Translations under genes and position numbers: made by a program
Source of the DNA: Lumbricus rubellus
Taxonomy: Eukaryota > Annelida > Clitellata > Crassiclitellata > Lumbricidae
Length of the DNA stretch: 64,000 bases
NCBI GenBank assembly: GCA_945859605.1
Contig: OX243827.1
Coordinates: 24,008,372-24,072,371, forward strand
Direction: 5' to 3'
Part shown: positions 35,541-46,722 of the stretch, piece after piece
Numbering within the stretch: position 1 is the first letter of the stretch
How the letters are laid out: each line of letters begins with the position of its first letter
Notes under the pieces: model-generated
The model's input: the letters and a program-made list of their open reading frames with translations, nothing else
Database searches by the model: none
What the model was told of the DNA's origin: nothing

Positions 35541-36075
35541 CCACGTAATGTATAGCCTACGTAAGCACGCGCGTGCCACGAAACGAAGAAGAAAAGTTAT
35601 AATAGAGAAACCGAACTTGTTATTGAACGTTTAATTAAGCCGAGCAAAATAAATGATTAATAATTACAGAGAAACTGAAATAAAATTATAATCGGTCACA
35701 CGTAATATAAATTATATTATTATAAAATATAATGATAGGTTTTCAAGAATTCGGGCGACAGAGTACAAACAAACCGAAACCTTTTTCTTGTCCAGGGTCT
35801 GCCGCAGGTTCTAGTGTTTCCAATGCCCCTATAATGTTCAGCTGTAGGTCTATGTGTGAGAGATGGTATAGACATTCGATCTACATGTATACCAATATGA
35901 TGGCCGTATCAATTCCATGTTCGTTCGGTACACTAAAACCAGGAAGCCGACTGAGTGCATGGTTTGAAAAGTTAGCGTGGTTTCTGTTGTTAGGGATATG
36001 GTTGCTGCATATGATTACATACATGTATGTTACAAATGCATGCATACAGTGGTGCATGCATGCTGTATACATGCT
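35541..36075. other. no recognisable gene
   Basis: AT-rich unique sequence directly before a SINE. Confidence 0.4.
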
Positions 36076-36079
36076 TGTT

Positions 36080-36545
36080 TGTTTCTTTGTATGTGCACTT
36101 GTTATAGCGCCCCTTCAAGCTCTTTCTACTCAGAAGCGCTCCCAAACGCAGAGCGGACACTGCAGCGAAGCTTTACGCCGAAACGCTGAGCAATTATTGT
36201 GAGTGAAAGACTTGCCGCAAGGTTCTTACGCGGCGAGGCGGATTCTAACCTCGAACCTTCCGGCTCCAAGGCAACGACGCCACCACTACACCATGGGCGA
36301 AAACCTGGGGGACAGAGGGGACGGTCCCCCCCCAATGAAGGGGTTGGGGGGACGGCTCATGCATTCGTCCCTTCCCCCAATAGTTGAGCGTCAGGACTAA
36401 AAAAAGGTCATAAACTTTTTTGCCCCGGAGAAAAGAGAAAAATGTGAGATTTTGGCCAGATGACTGAAACAGAAATTTTTCGGCGACTTCGTCCCCCCCC
36501 ATGTCTCCGCCCAGGTTTCCGCCCATGCACTACACCACCGCACGG
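36080..36545 (-). mobile_element. tRNA-derived SINE (family B), interrupted by a MITE
   Basis: The minus-strand SINE runs from the tail at 36080 (gtatgtgcacttg on plus) to 36291 and resumes at 36536 (caccgcacgg). The head contains ggtggtgtag and a changed B box (GGTTAGAATCC). The hAT MITE at 36292-36527 sits in the A-box region, so the promoter is split and the copy cannot be transcribed from its own promoter. Confidence 0.85.
36292..36527. mobile_element. hAT-type MITE (236 bp) inserted in a SINE
   Basis: Begins CATGGGCGAAAACC and ends GGTTTCCGCCCATG. The exact 8-bp target duplication cactacac lies at 36284-36291 and 36528-36535. The termini share CATGGGCG with the MITEs at 24153 and 58619, but the internal sequence differs. 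Confidence 0.9.
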
Positions 36546-37122
36546 TCCGCACCCCACATGTATGTGCATATATACATGCATATACACGCATATTTGCATG
36601 TATACATGCATACATACACACATACATAGTTGCATATATACATGCATACATGCATACATACATAAATGTATGTCTGTATGTATGTGCGTGTGTATACGTG
36701 TGCGCGTGACAATGTGTTCTGTGGTCCGATGTCGTTGACGAATGTTTGTAAACAACGAATAATTAATTTAATCCGTCGGAAAATTTCAGATTAATTAAGT
36801 CAGGTTCTAATCAACGTTGAAGAGGGAAGATGGGTGGAGGGAGGGAGCGGGTGAGGGACGCAGAAGGGGCGGGGGTTATCGGACTCAAATAAGAATAGGC
36901 GTTGCCACCCCGGTCCGGTCAGCAGGAGGGAAGTGTGTTGAAAATATTATGCCATTCTCCCTGCCAAAAAATCGTAATACCTTTTTTTATCCATCTCTAG
37001 GGAATATACTATGATCTCTCTGGTCGCATTGCTAATTTTCTTTCTCGCATTGTGGCGCTACATTGATTTAAAGCTAAAGCTTGCTGAAGCCAAATGGTTT
37101 GGCACGTCCTATGGAGTTTTAA

Positions 37123-37162
<40 letters not shown>

Positions 37163-37321
37163 ATGGGTGTGAGTGTGCATGGTCTACTTGAAAAGAAGAA
37201 GAATGGGAAGAGGAGGAGGAATTCCAAGCCGAACTTGTTCAGGGACTTACCGCAGTCAGCAACCACCCAATCAAGTGCGTGATGGCAATGGCACCAGTTG
37301 CTAAATTTAGACTCGTATTGC

Positions 37322-37363
<42 letters not shown>

Positions 37364-37534
37364 CTCAGACTCACACACACAGACACACAGACACAGCCGT
37401 AAAAGTGAAGCCGCATTTTGGCTGTGTACTTTGGAAGTGAGTGGGGCGGTGCTGCAGACCGTTGGGCTATTTTTACCTCCATGGTTGGGTCAACCGGTGC
37501 GCCGCGACGTCTAAATACAACAGGTATATATATA
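36546..37534. other. no gene; CATA, GT and ACAG microsatellites
   Basis: catacata/tgcata repeats at 36556-36690, a GT run at about 37125-37160, and an ACAG run at about 37330-37365. Nothing else is supported. Confidence 0.55.
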
Positions 37535-38976
37535 TGTTACAGGCAATGTGTAAAATCAGGGATTTTGTAAAATGCCTGAAATTTTTAGGCAATTTGTAAA
37601 ATCCCCAATTCACTCGGGCACTTTACACAATCCCTGAAAAAAACAGGGATTTTGTAAAATCCCTGAAATCTGAAGCTGAAAATTTGACAGATTGCCTGAA
37701 ACGAAATGACGAACATAACTGAACGTTGCCATCGACTCTTGCGACTCACTTTCCCTTTGAAATATTGAAGTAAGTAAGTAAGTATGGTTATTCTAATATC
37801 CAGGTTTATTATATCTATGGTTCTGCGGGCCATAAGTCAGCCTGTCTATTTAATTTTATATCACATCCTCATACACCAACCAGACAGGTCTTTCCACATC
37901 AACAGAGGTAGCAGTCATCAATGGATCAGGTCTGGGTACATCGGAACAGCACAATCTCGACAACCAGCCTGTTTTGCTGGAAGATGTCATGGACAAAAAT
38001 AGTTCAGCTCTGGAACAGAATCGTGTTACAATTAAAACACAACGTAAGCGAGCTCGGGATGCAATGGTTGATCAGGCAGAGCGTATGGTAAAGCGTAGCC
38101 GAGTGACAAACGTTGCTGCAAACACAGGAGACAATGTCACCATATATATTCCCCTCGTTGACAGAGGCCGGGGATATCCTCGAAATATAATGGGTGTTGT
38201 TTGTGAGCGTGACAACAACGACCTCTACAGAATCGCTGTAAGGGCTGGAATGTTGTAGGGGAAATACTCCCGTAATCAATTTGATTTGTGTGCCCACAAG
38301 CTACTAACTAACCATGACATTTCAACAGAACAGGAAGTAGGACTTCGAAGTGCTGTTCAATTTGAATCCAAATGTGGTGGGCAAGGTTTTTTTAAATGCA
38401 ACTGCTCAGGGACTGCAAGACAAATAGGTGCAAATGTTTCAAAGCAAAGGTCAAATGTAACAGTCGATGTCATTCGAGTACGTCATGTGTAAACAAAAAC
38501 TGGTGTAGCCGTTTAAAAACTGAACTAAAAATGAATTTGGAAGTGAACTTAGAAGAAACATTCAGGAGGGGTCTCGACAAGTAATTTTATGTAGTATTAA
38601 ACTTTTTAAAATGTAAGTGGTAGTGCTGTTAGTATTCGATTTGTTCATAGCAGTTTACAAATTTGAAAAAAATTTGATGTATTAGGCTATAGATGACTTT
38701 AACTACATGTAATTAACTTTGAAAATTAAAAACTAAAATTCGAAAAATTAAATTGAAGTAAACTTAAGTGGCTTGTTTCCATAATAAACAACGATTATGT
38801 TCATTTGGGTTTCAGGCAATCTGTCAAATTTTCAGCTTCAGATTTCAGGGATTTTACAAAATCCCTGTTTTTTTCAGGGATTGTGTAAAGTGCCCGAGTG
38901 AATTGGGGATTTTACAAATTGCCTAAAAATTTCAGGCATTTTACAAAATCCCTGATTTTACACATTGCCTGTAACA
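37535..38976 (+). mobile_element. Ginger-type DNA transposon derivative with 168-bp TIRs
   Basis: Begins TGTTACAGGCAATGTG and ends CACATTGCCTGTAACA. The inverted repeats (37535-37702 and 38809-38976) are 168 bp and almost identical. The 4-bp duplication tata (37531-37534, 38977-38980) fits Ginger1, which has TGT ends and 4-bp duplications, though the site is low-complexity. Only the C-terminal end of the transposase survives, so this 1.44-kb element is an internally deleted, non-autonomous copy. Confidence 0.8.
37860..38583 (+). pseudogene. C-terminal remnant of a KRBA2/SCAND3-like (Ginger) integrase
   Basis: A reading frame enters near 37880 and continues through IKTQRKRARDAMVDQAERMV and VTIYIPLVDRGRGYPRNIMG to a stop codon at 38256-38258. 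It stays in frame as GKYSRNQFDL and KCGGQGFFKCNC, then shifts frame near 38410-38420 into a Cys-rich tail, CKTNRCKCFKAKVKCNSRCH, ending at 38583. The Cys-rich C-xxx-C-xC-xKAxxKCNSRCH tail is typical of the C-terminus of Ginger/KRBA2-like integrases. One stop and one frameshift, with no DDE core, make it non-functional. Confidence 0.75.
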
Positions 38977-39540
38977 TATACACACTAATCATCCTTTATA
39001 TATATATATACATATATATACTTAGCCACATTTGGTTTACGTGTATTATAAGTGTACGAATGGAAAAATACATTGCGTTTAAATATAACTTATCACATTT
39101 TGGCAATGCTAGATAAAGGCGGAGAGCGACACTAATCATCCTTGATATGTTAAACCATGGAATCCTATATTATTTATCCAGACCTCCATGGTTAAACAAA
39201 CAAACAAACAAACACACACACACACACACATAGCCTACACGCACACACATACGCACACACACACACACGCACGCACGCACACACACGCACACACACACAT
39301 ATAACTCATATTATAGATATTATGCGTATAATTAGGCCTATTATAATTATCTACTATTTATAGTATACAAATGTTTAGGCATTTGTTGCCCAAACTGTTT
39401 TGGTGAAAGTTTGTCGAATATTAGTTATACCTCCAGACTCCAGAGTCTTCTATGATCCCTACTGTAACACAGGGTGGGCGAAACTTGAGCCCAGTGAGAT
39501 ACCGGTTTGACAGAGAACCAGCCCGAAAGGGATGGGGGGA
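38977..39540. other. no gene; CA microsatellite
   Basis: (TA)n at about 38998-39020 and a CA/GCAC repeat at about 39206-39300. The rest is unrecognised. Confidence 0.55.
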
Positions 39541-40075
39541 CAAAAGAGGATTGAGCACGATTGTGTAGTGGGGGTTAGAAGCCACTGAATTTCATTCATC
39601 CTCTTCCATTTTTATAGGAAAGAGTATGAATGAATGGATGGACGGATGGATGGACGGATAGATGATGGATGGATGGATGAATGAATGGATGGATGGATGG
39701 ATAGATGATGGATGGATGAATGAATGAATGAATTAATGGACGGATGGATGGATGGATGGATAGATGGATGATGGATGGATGGATGGACGGATGGATGGAT
39801 GAATGACGGGGAACGTTTGGATGGATGCTACATTGAGCACGGTTGTGTAGTGGGGATTAAAAGCCACTACTTTCATTGATCCTCTTCCATTTTTCATAGG
39901 GAACAGTATGAATGGATGGGTGAATGGATGAATGATTGATTGAATGAATGAATGGATGGATGGATGGATGGATGGACGGATGATGAATGGATGGAGGACG
40001 AATGTTTGGATGGATGCGTACATGTATGCATGCATGATGATTGGATGAATTAACGAATTGCTTTATGGATTGATT
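39541..40075. repeat. two large tandem units, each ending in a (GATG)n array
   Basis: A segment with gattgtgtagtgg, aagccactg and cctcttccatttt, followed by a long ggatggatgaatg array, occurs at about 39550 and again at about 39835. This is a direct duplication with a ~285-bp period. The minus-strand His/Ile/Ser-rich frames are artefacts. Confidence 0.85.
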
Positions 40076-40354
40076 GATAAATTGATTGAATGGACGGATG
40101 AAAGACATAACCAGGTAAATATTTAACTTCAACGTTGTATATAATATAAATATTGTATATCGAACAATGGTCCCTATTCAAAATAGGTAGAGAGGCCACA
40201 GTGTATGTAGGCCTACTACTCAATTAGCTTCTCCGTAAATATCCTATATCGAGGAAATACCGGGCTTCCTCTATGACTTGTCGCGTACAGAGTATAAGCT
40301 TATTCTTTGTATATTCGTTTAATTCAATAAACAACAGGCAGAACGCTGTAGGTA
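40076..40354. other. no recognisable gene
   Basis: Short unique sequence before the foldback element. Confidence 0.4.
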
Positions 40355-40363
40355 CATTCTAAG

Positions 40364-41095
40364 TGATTGTAGGACATTATCCCCCCCGGACATTATCCCC
40401 CCGGACAAAAGCCCCCCCGGACATTATCTCCCCCGATTTTGACTAGGACATAATCCCCCCCGGACATAATCCCCCCCCTCTATGCAGTTAGTCAGTTTCT
40501 TCATTTAATTGATAAAGATTAATCGTTCTGGTTTTGTTCGCTGTGTAAACTTGTTAATGCCGTCACTGATACATACATACATACATACATACATACATAC
40601 ATACATACATACATACATACATACATACATACATACATACATACATACATACATACATACACACATACATAACTACATACATACATATATATATACATAC
40701 ATACATACATACATACATACATACATACATACATACATACATACATACATACCTACATACATACATACATACATACATACATACATACATACATAACTAC
40801 ATACATACATAGTTACATACATACATAGTTACATACATACATAAATACATACACAGATACATACATACATGCATACATGCAAACATACATGCATGCATAC
40901 ATACATGCATACATACATACATGCATGCATCATTTTTAGGTAATGTTGTCATAGACCGGGGGGATAATGTCCTACCCCGGGGGGGATAATGTCCGGGGGG
41001 GCTTTTGTCCGGGGGGGATAATGTCCGGGGGGAATAATGTCCGGGGGGGATAATGTCCGGGGGGGATAATGTCCGGGGGGATAATGTCCGTTTCC
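40364..41095. mobile_element. GGACATTATCC foldback element with 9-bp target duplication
   Basis: Left arm: several copies of a ggacattatccccccc unit (40372-40480). Right arm: the reverse complement in about seven copies (40955-41090), including one shared variant ggacaaaagcccc. The arms flank a ~360-bp (CATA)n microsatellite. The 9-bp repeat cattctaag (40355-40363 and 41096-41104) is exact. A 9-bp duplication is typical of MULE-type elements, but no transposase is present, so the class is inference. Confidence 0.7.
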
Positions 41096-41157
41096 CATTC
41101 TAAGCACAATTGCTTAGAACTAATAGTAAAGACAGTTAATTTTTTGATAGATCTATG

Positions 41158-41206
41158 AGGGCCATTTTCTTAGGCCTGGCGGGCCACGGGTTGGGAACCA
41201 CTGCTC
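41158..41206. mobile_element. isolated hAT terminus
   Basis: The sequence gggttgggaaccactg is the familiar outer end of Charlie-like hAT elements (CAGTGGTTCCCAACC in reverse complement), preceded by ctggcgggccac. I find no matching left end, so this is a solo end or a badly decayed copy. Confidence 0.5.
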
Positions 41207-42110
41207 TAGAAACTAGGGCTATAGTCATAGATCAAGGGACCGCAGTTCATATCCAGGGCCGTTCTAAGAACACGCATTCCAATGACATGCATGACTGATA
41301 CACAACAGTAGCCTACATGTACATTGTAAACATCGAAACAAAGAACAGAAGAGTGATTCCCACGAAATAATTATTATTCTGTGATACAAAACGTACAAGT
41401 CGGTTCTAGCGCAGCTAGTTTAAACCGGTTAAAAAGCAACAACAACAACAACAAGAACCACAACACCAAGTACAGTTTGTAGTCTATTGTTCAACCATGT
41501 TGGCGTCATTAGGTCCAATGTTCAGAGGGACAGTTACAGGGTGACACGATGGTTGAAAGGTCAAAGTACCTATCTGATAACTTTGCGATCCTAGACAACT
41601 TGGCGGGTCCCTTGAATCGCTTCACTGATTGTACCATGTACCACATGTGCACGACTTCTAATTAGAGGGACAAAATAATGTCCCAAAGAAAGACTGGGGA
41701 GCCAATCACTCGATAGAAAAGATCAGTAAAGACTACGATATACATGTAAATAAGTGTAGAAAAGTAGTCTTAATTGTCATTTGGCAAGAACAAACAGCTT
41801 TTTTAGTGCGAATTTCTACACAAAAGTGCAGTTCTACATGGAATTTGTGTAGCCTCTCCTCCTTCCTCTCCTGATCCTCCTTTTTCTCTTTATCCTTCTC
41901 CCTTTCGTACTCATTCTCCTCTTACATCTTCTCCTCCTCCTTTTCCAATTCTTTGTCCTCTTCTAATTCTTCTACTTCTCTTTCTCCTCCTACTCCTCAC
42001 TGTACCGAAATCTTGACCTAACAATGACTCGACACAAAAATAATTCAGTAACCCAGAAGTTGCCGATGAGAAAAACCCGATACACGAGTGACGAAGCCAT
42101 GGAGTGCTCG
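41207..42110. other. no recognisable gene
   Basis: Unique-looking sequence with an (AAC)n run at 41440-41455 and a pyrimidine-rich tract at about 41850-42000. Confidence 0.45.
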
Positions 42111-42116
42111 AAGTCA

Positions 42117-42296
42117 GACATCCAGACAGACGTATACAGACAGACAGACATACAGACAGACACACACAGACAGGCAGGCAGACAGACAGACGGACAGACG
42201 GAGACAGACAGACGTAGACAGACAAACAGACAGACAGACATACGGACAGACAGACGGAAAAACAGACAGACAGGCAGGCAGACAGACGTAGGCAGG

Positions 42297-42327
<31 letters not shown>

Positions 42328-42587
42328 GCAGGCAGGCAGACTGACGTAGGCAGACAGACAGACAGACAGACATTTGAGTCAGGACCGTGGGACTGGATTT
42401 ACATGTCATTGTCGAAACTCGACAGTTGATCATCTTGAGAAAGTTCACTTTTAGAGACCGTGAGAGAAAGAGAGACGGAGACAGAGACGGAGACGGTGAG
42501 ACAAAAGACGGTTCACATGGGACGAAATGGTTAGTCTTAGCAGCGACCGACCAAAGATCAGCAGCAGCAGCAGCAGCAGCAGCAGCA
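42117..42587. repeat. (ACAG)n tract, then a short (CAG)n run
   Basis: Degenerate cagacaga to about 42374, a GAGAC-rich segment near 42450-42510, and nine CAG units at about 42560-42586. Confidence 0.9.
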
Positions 42588-42732
42588 TCAGGAGACCCTC
42601 GTGAGACCCGGTCGGTCGACGCGGGTTCCTGTCATGGTGGGAATTTAGACTTGAATGTAACGGCGTGAAACAATAATTATTGTTCTACCAAAATCACACG
42701 CTGTTTTATAAATCATTCATGATTTTTTTTTT

Positions 42733-42800
42733 GCCGTGTCTGGGCTGGGAGTGCTCCTGAGTGGACGCCTTGAAAGTGCGCTATATAAGTCCAAACAATT
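42733..42800 (+). mobile_element. SINE-like 3' tail fragment
   Basis: gtgtctgggctgggagtgct, ctgagtggacgccttgaaag and gcgctatataagtccaa match the SINE tails elsewhere in the window. The head is missing, and the tail runs into the GAATGAAA satellite. Confidence 0.5.
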
Positions 42801-42810
42801 AATGAAAGAA

Positions 42811-44635
42811 TGAGTGAATGGATGGATGAACGAATGGTCAAATGAACGAATGGTCAAATGAATGAATGAATGAATGAATGAATGAATGAAAGAATGAAAG
42901 AATGAAAGAATGAAAGAATGAAAGAATGAAAGAATTAAAGAATTAAAGAATGAAAGAATGAAAGAATGAAAGAATGAAAGAATGAATGCATGAAAGTATA
43001 AATGATTGAATGGTTGAATGAATGAATGAATGAATGAATGAATTAAAGAATGAATGAATGAATGAATGAATGAATTAAAGAATGAAAGAATTAAAGAATG
43101 AAAGAATGAAAGAATGAAAGAATTAAAGAATGAAAGAATGAAAGAATGAAAGAATGAAAGAATGAATGCATGAAAGTATAAATGATTGAATGGTTGAATG
43201 AATGAATGAATGAATGAATGAATTAAAGAATGAATGAATGAATGAATGAATTAAAGAATGAAAGAATTAAAGAATGAAAGAATGAAAGAATGAAAGAATT
43301 AAAGAATGAAAGAATGAAAGAATGAAAGAATGAAAGAATGAAAGAATGAATGCATGAAAGTATAAATGATTGAATGGTTGAATGAATGAATGAATGAATG
43401 AATGAATGAATTAAAGAATGAAAGAATTAAAGAATGAAAGAATGAAAGAATGAAAGAATGAAAGAATGAATGCATGAAAGAATGAAAGAATGAAAGAATG
43501 AATGAATGAATTAAAGAATGAATGAATGAATGAATGAATGAATTAAAGAATGAAAGAATTAAAGAATGAAAGAATTAAAGAATGAAAGAATGAAAGAATG
43601 AAAGAATGAAAGAATGAAAGAATGAATGAATGAATGAATGAATGAAAGAATTAAAGAATTAAAGAATGAAAGAATGAAAGAATGAATGCATGAAAGAATG
43701 AAAGAATGAAAGAATGAAAGAATGAATGCATGAAAGAATGAAAGAATGAAAGAATGAATGCATGAAAGAATGAAAGAATGAAAGAATGAATGCATGAAAG
43801 AATGAAAGAATGAAAGAATGAATGCATGAAAGAATGAAAGAATGAAAGAATGAATGCATGAAAGTATAAATGATTGAATGGTTGAATGAATGAATGAATG
43901 AATGAATGAATGAATGAATTAAAGAATGAAAGAATGAAAGAATGAAAGAATGAAAGAATGAATGCATGAAAGTATAAATGATTGAATGGTTGAATGAATG
44001 AATGAATGAATGAATGAATGAATTAAAGAATTAAAGAATGAAAGAATGAAAGAATGAAAGAATGAATGCATGAAAGTATAAATGATTGAATGGTTGAATG
44101 AATGAATGAATGAATGAATGAATGAATGAATTAAAGAATGAAAGAATGAAAGAATGAAAGAATGAAAGAATTAAAGAATTAAAGAATGAAAGAATGAAAG
44201 AATGAAAGAATGAAAGAATGAAAGAATGAAAGAATGAAAGAATGAATGCATGAAAGAATGAAAGAATGAATGCATGAAAGTATAAATGATTGAATGGTTG
44301 AATGAATGAATGAATGAATGAATGAATGAATGAATTAAAGAATGAAAGAATGAAAGAATGAAAGAATGAAAGAATGAATGCATGAAAGTATAAATGATTG
44401 AATGGTTGAATGAATGAATGAATGAATGAATGAATGAATGAATGAATGAATTAAAGAATGAAAGAATGAAAGAATGAAAGAATGAAAGAATGAAAGAATT
44501 AAAGAATTAAAGAATGAAAGAATGAAAGAATGAAAGAATGAAAGAATGAATGCATGAAAGAATGAATGCATGAAAGTATAAATGATTGAATGGTGGAGTG
44601 AATGGTTGAACGAATGAATGAATAAATAAATAAAT
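42811..44635. repeat. 1.8-kb GAATGAAA/GAATTAAA satellite with higher-order structure
   Basis: Built from 4-mers gaat, gaaa, gaat and taaa. A distinctive insert gtataaatgattgaatggtt recurs nine times (starting near 42996, 43176, 43360, 43864, 43972, 44076, 44280, 44388 and 44576). The spacings, 180, 184, 504, 108, 104, 204, 108 and 188, are all multiples of four, so the 4-bp register is kept throughout. Minus-strand His/Ser/Phe-rich frames are artefacts. Confidence 0.93.
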
Positions 44636-44640
44636 GAATG

Positions 44641-44880
44641 ATGAGTAGCAGAACAGGGAAGGCAGAGAACACTGGGTCAGAGATGGTTTGGATTATGGGT
44701 TATGGTAGGCCCAGGAAACGTTGGATGGATATGGTGGAGGACTGTCTGATGATGGGATTAACCGTGGGAGAGGCGACGAGGACAGCTCAGGACAGGGTCA
44801 ATTGGAGGCTATCCATAAAGGAGCGGCTGATGCGGGCGCAAGCTTCGCCAGGGCCATAAGTAAGTCAAGTAAGTCAATGA
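44641..44880 (+). pseudogene. 3' end of a non-LTR retrotransposon
   Basis: The frame ending at 44859 contains YGRPRKRWMDMVEDCLMMGL, then TVGEATRTAQDRVNWRLSI. This is the usual extreme C-terminus of RTE- and related LINE polyproteins (GRP-x-xRW-x-D...AxDRxxWR). After the stop comes a short taagtaagtcaagtaagtca tail. The 5' end fades into the satellite. It is a different LINE family from that at 20456. Confidence 0.75.
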
Positions 44881-45070
44881 ATTATGGTAGAATAGAATAG
44901 GGTAGGGCATGGAGGGAAAGGGTATGTATAGGAAAGAATAGGATAGAATAAGGTAGAGTATGGTAGAATATGGTATGGTCTGATGGGATTGGACAGGGTA
45001 AGTAAGTATCATAAAGTATGTACTTTATTGTACTATATATATATATATACATATATACATATATATATAT
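44881..45070. repeat. degenerate GGTAGAATA repeat and TATA tract
   Basis: gaatagaatagggtaggg-type pentanucleotide words to about 45000, then tatatata at 45036-45072. Confidence 0.75.
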
Positions 45071-45072
45071 AT

Positions 45073-45436
45073 AAATGAAACTTTCCAATAGTTAGTAATT
45101 CAATCACGCCCAAAGTTACGTACCGATTGTTGTGAAAATTTACCAAAACCTTCCATTCCAATAGCACCGTGTCTTAAGATTTTTTCCTCCGAAAAAACCC
45201 AATATTTTCCACAAAAAGTGAACTTTGTAATACGTTCGACCGCCATTTGCAAATTCAACAAAACTGTCAGATTTCAGAAAGTCCCCAAACACAGCAGACG
45301 AAACATCAATGAGGTCGCGTGGTGTGACGTCATAAGCGAGTCGCAAAAAAGGCCTTTCATCATTATTGGGCTCTATCATTGGGAGGGAGAGGGAAGGTCT
45401 TTTATGCCACAGCAAAGCGTGGCTGGGTACAGCTAG
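45073..45436. other. candidate dispersed element ending GGGTACAGCTAGT, bounded by TATA repeats
   Basis: A ~360-bp unique segment sits between two TATA tracts and ends in gctgggtacagctagt. A CTAG-type 3' end in AT-rich DNA recalls Helitron/Helentron-like elements, but I see no definite 3' hairpin and only one copy here. The 72- and 91-codon frames have no recognisable domain. Confidence 0.3.
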
Positions 45437-45439
45437 TAT

Positions 45440-45690
45440 ATATATATATATATATATTACATAACTAACTGATGATCTAGTGATAGTCTAGTCACTACGT
45501 ACTGCAGGGTTAAATTTAGGCCACACTTAAAAACTGTTTCTTCTCGATTTAGAAATCCCCTTCACGTTTAAGCATAAATTTCGTGCAATTCCGAAGTTGG
45601 CAGACAAAAGCGATTCTTCGAATTCTAACAGTCTCGACTACATTGTATATTACGGCGCTCCGTTCGGGCCATCGGATAAAAAAAATTAAA
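45440..45690. other. no recognisable gene
   Basis: Unique sequence before the palindrome array. Confidence 0.4.
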
Positions 45691-45766
45691 ATCTCGTTAT
45701 AACGAGATTAATCTCGTTATAACGAGATTAATCTCGTTATAACGAGATTAATCTCGTTATAACGAC
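45691..45766. repeat. tandem array of the palindrome ATCTCGTTATAACGAGAT
   Basis: Three full units and one partial unit of a 20-bp repeat; each holds a perfect 18-bp palindrome (45691-45708, 45711-45728, 45731-45748, then to 45765). Each can form a cruciform. It lies 1 kb before the DDE transposase gene and may mark a transposon end. Confidence 0.9.
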
Positions 45767-46722
45767 TTTTTCGTTCCTACGACTTTTTGTTGCTAAAAAT
45801 AGTGGGAAACAAACTTCCAGAATTTATTTGATTCTATAAATAAGCGCGTGCTTATTGCGACTTCTTGCATGTTTAGAATTTTGGAATCAAAATAGTGCGG
45901 TTTGCAAAATAAGTGAAATACGCTATTTTTCGAAAGAAATAAGCTTCCTGCGGTAAGTATTAATGGTTACTATGTCATATTATATCATTTATCATTATGT
46001 TGACTGACCTTTCCCTGCTCCGAGTGCTTCTGAATAGTTGCTACGGTTTTCTAAAAACCGATTGCTTACGAACCTATGGCACTTAAATCTCTACATATTA
46101 TTATTATTACTTAGTTTGTTATATTTTTCGAATAGTTTATACCCGTACCCTTTGCCCAACGACCTTATTATTAGGTTCTGCCTACAGCAAGAATTGTAAA
46201 TTGTCCTTGGCCTACAGTAGACCTGGGACTAATGTCGATATTAGTCCCAATTAGTCCCAGAGTAGACCCTAGCAAAAGTCCAACGTTCTTAACTAAATTG
46301 GGTAAAACAGCTTTTGGCGTCTGAAATTATTCGCTCGTTGCAGCATTTATTCTTTTTAATCCATTTAACTTCTATCTTGGCAAGAATAATTCTTCTGATC
46401 GATCCAACTTCTGTTTAGCCAAGAATTCATTTAATCAATATAATTATGGCTTTTATATCGCAGGCAATTAAGAAATGTTGACCAAATCAGCTTCGATTAC
46501 AGCGCTTTTTGTTATGGAAACCCATTTCAACCCGACTTCTAGTTATAAACCAAGGATCATTTCTTCGTCAGTGCGACGTGTATTCAACCAACGCTGAAAC
46601 CCAGGCAATGGCGAATAATTTCCGACGCTAAAAGCCTATTTTATCCTGAATTGTGTAGTATGAAACTGTGCAAAGATTGATAATTTTTTATCGTATACGT
46701 GCAGGTGTTTGTACCTTTTGCC
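45767..46722. other. 5' region of the transposase-like gene
   Basis: No open frame of note. A possible 3' splice acceptor (atacgtgcag) ends at 46703, 19 bases before the start codon, so a non-coding first exon upstream is plausible. Words such as gtcccaattagtcccag repeat near 46233-46262. Confidence 0.4.

Noticed and set aside
43559..44571. HSFFHSFILS-type repeat protein on the minus strand
   Set aside because: It is the GAATGAAA satellite; frames break wherever the 12-bp phase changes.
45073..45436. Helitron assignment of the segment ending in CTAGT
   Set aside because: The end word and AT-rich target are suggestive, but no 3' hairpin or second copy is visible; kept only as a low-confidence feature.
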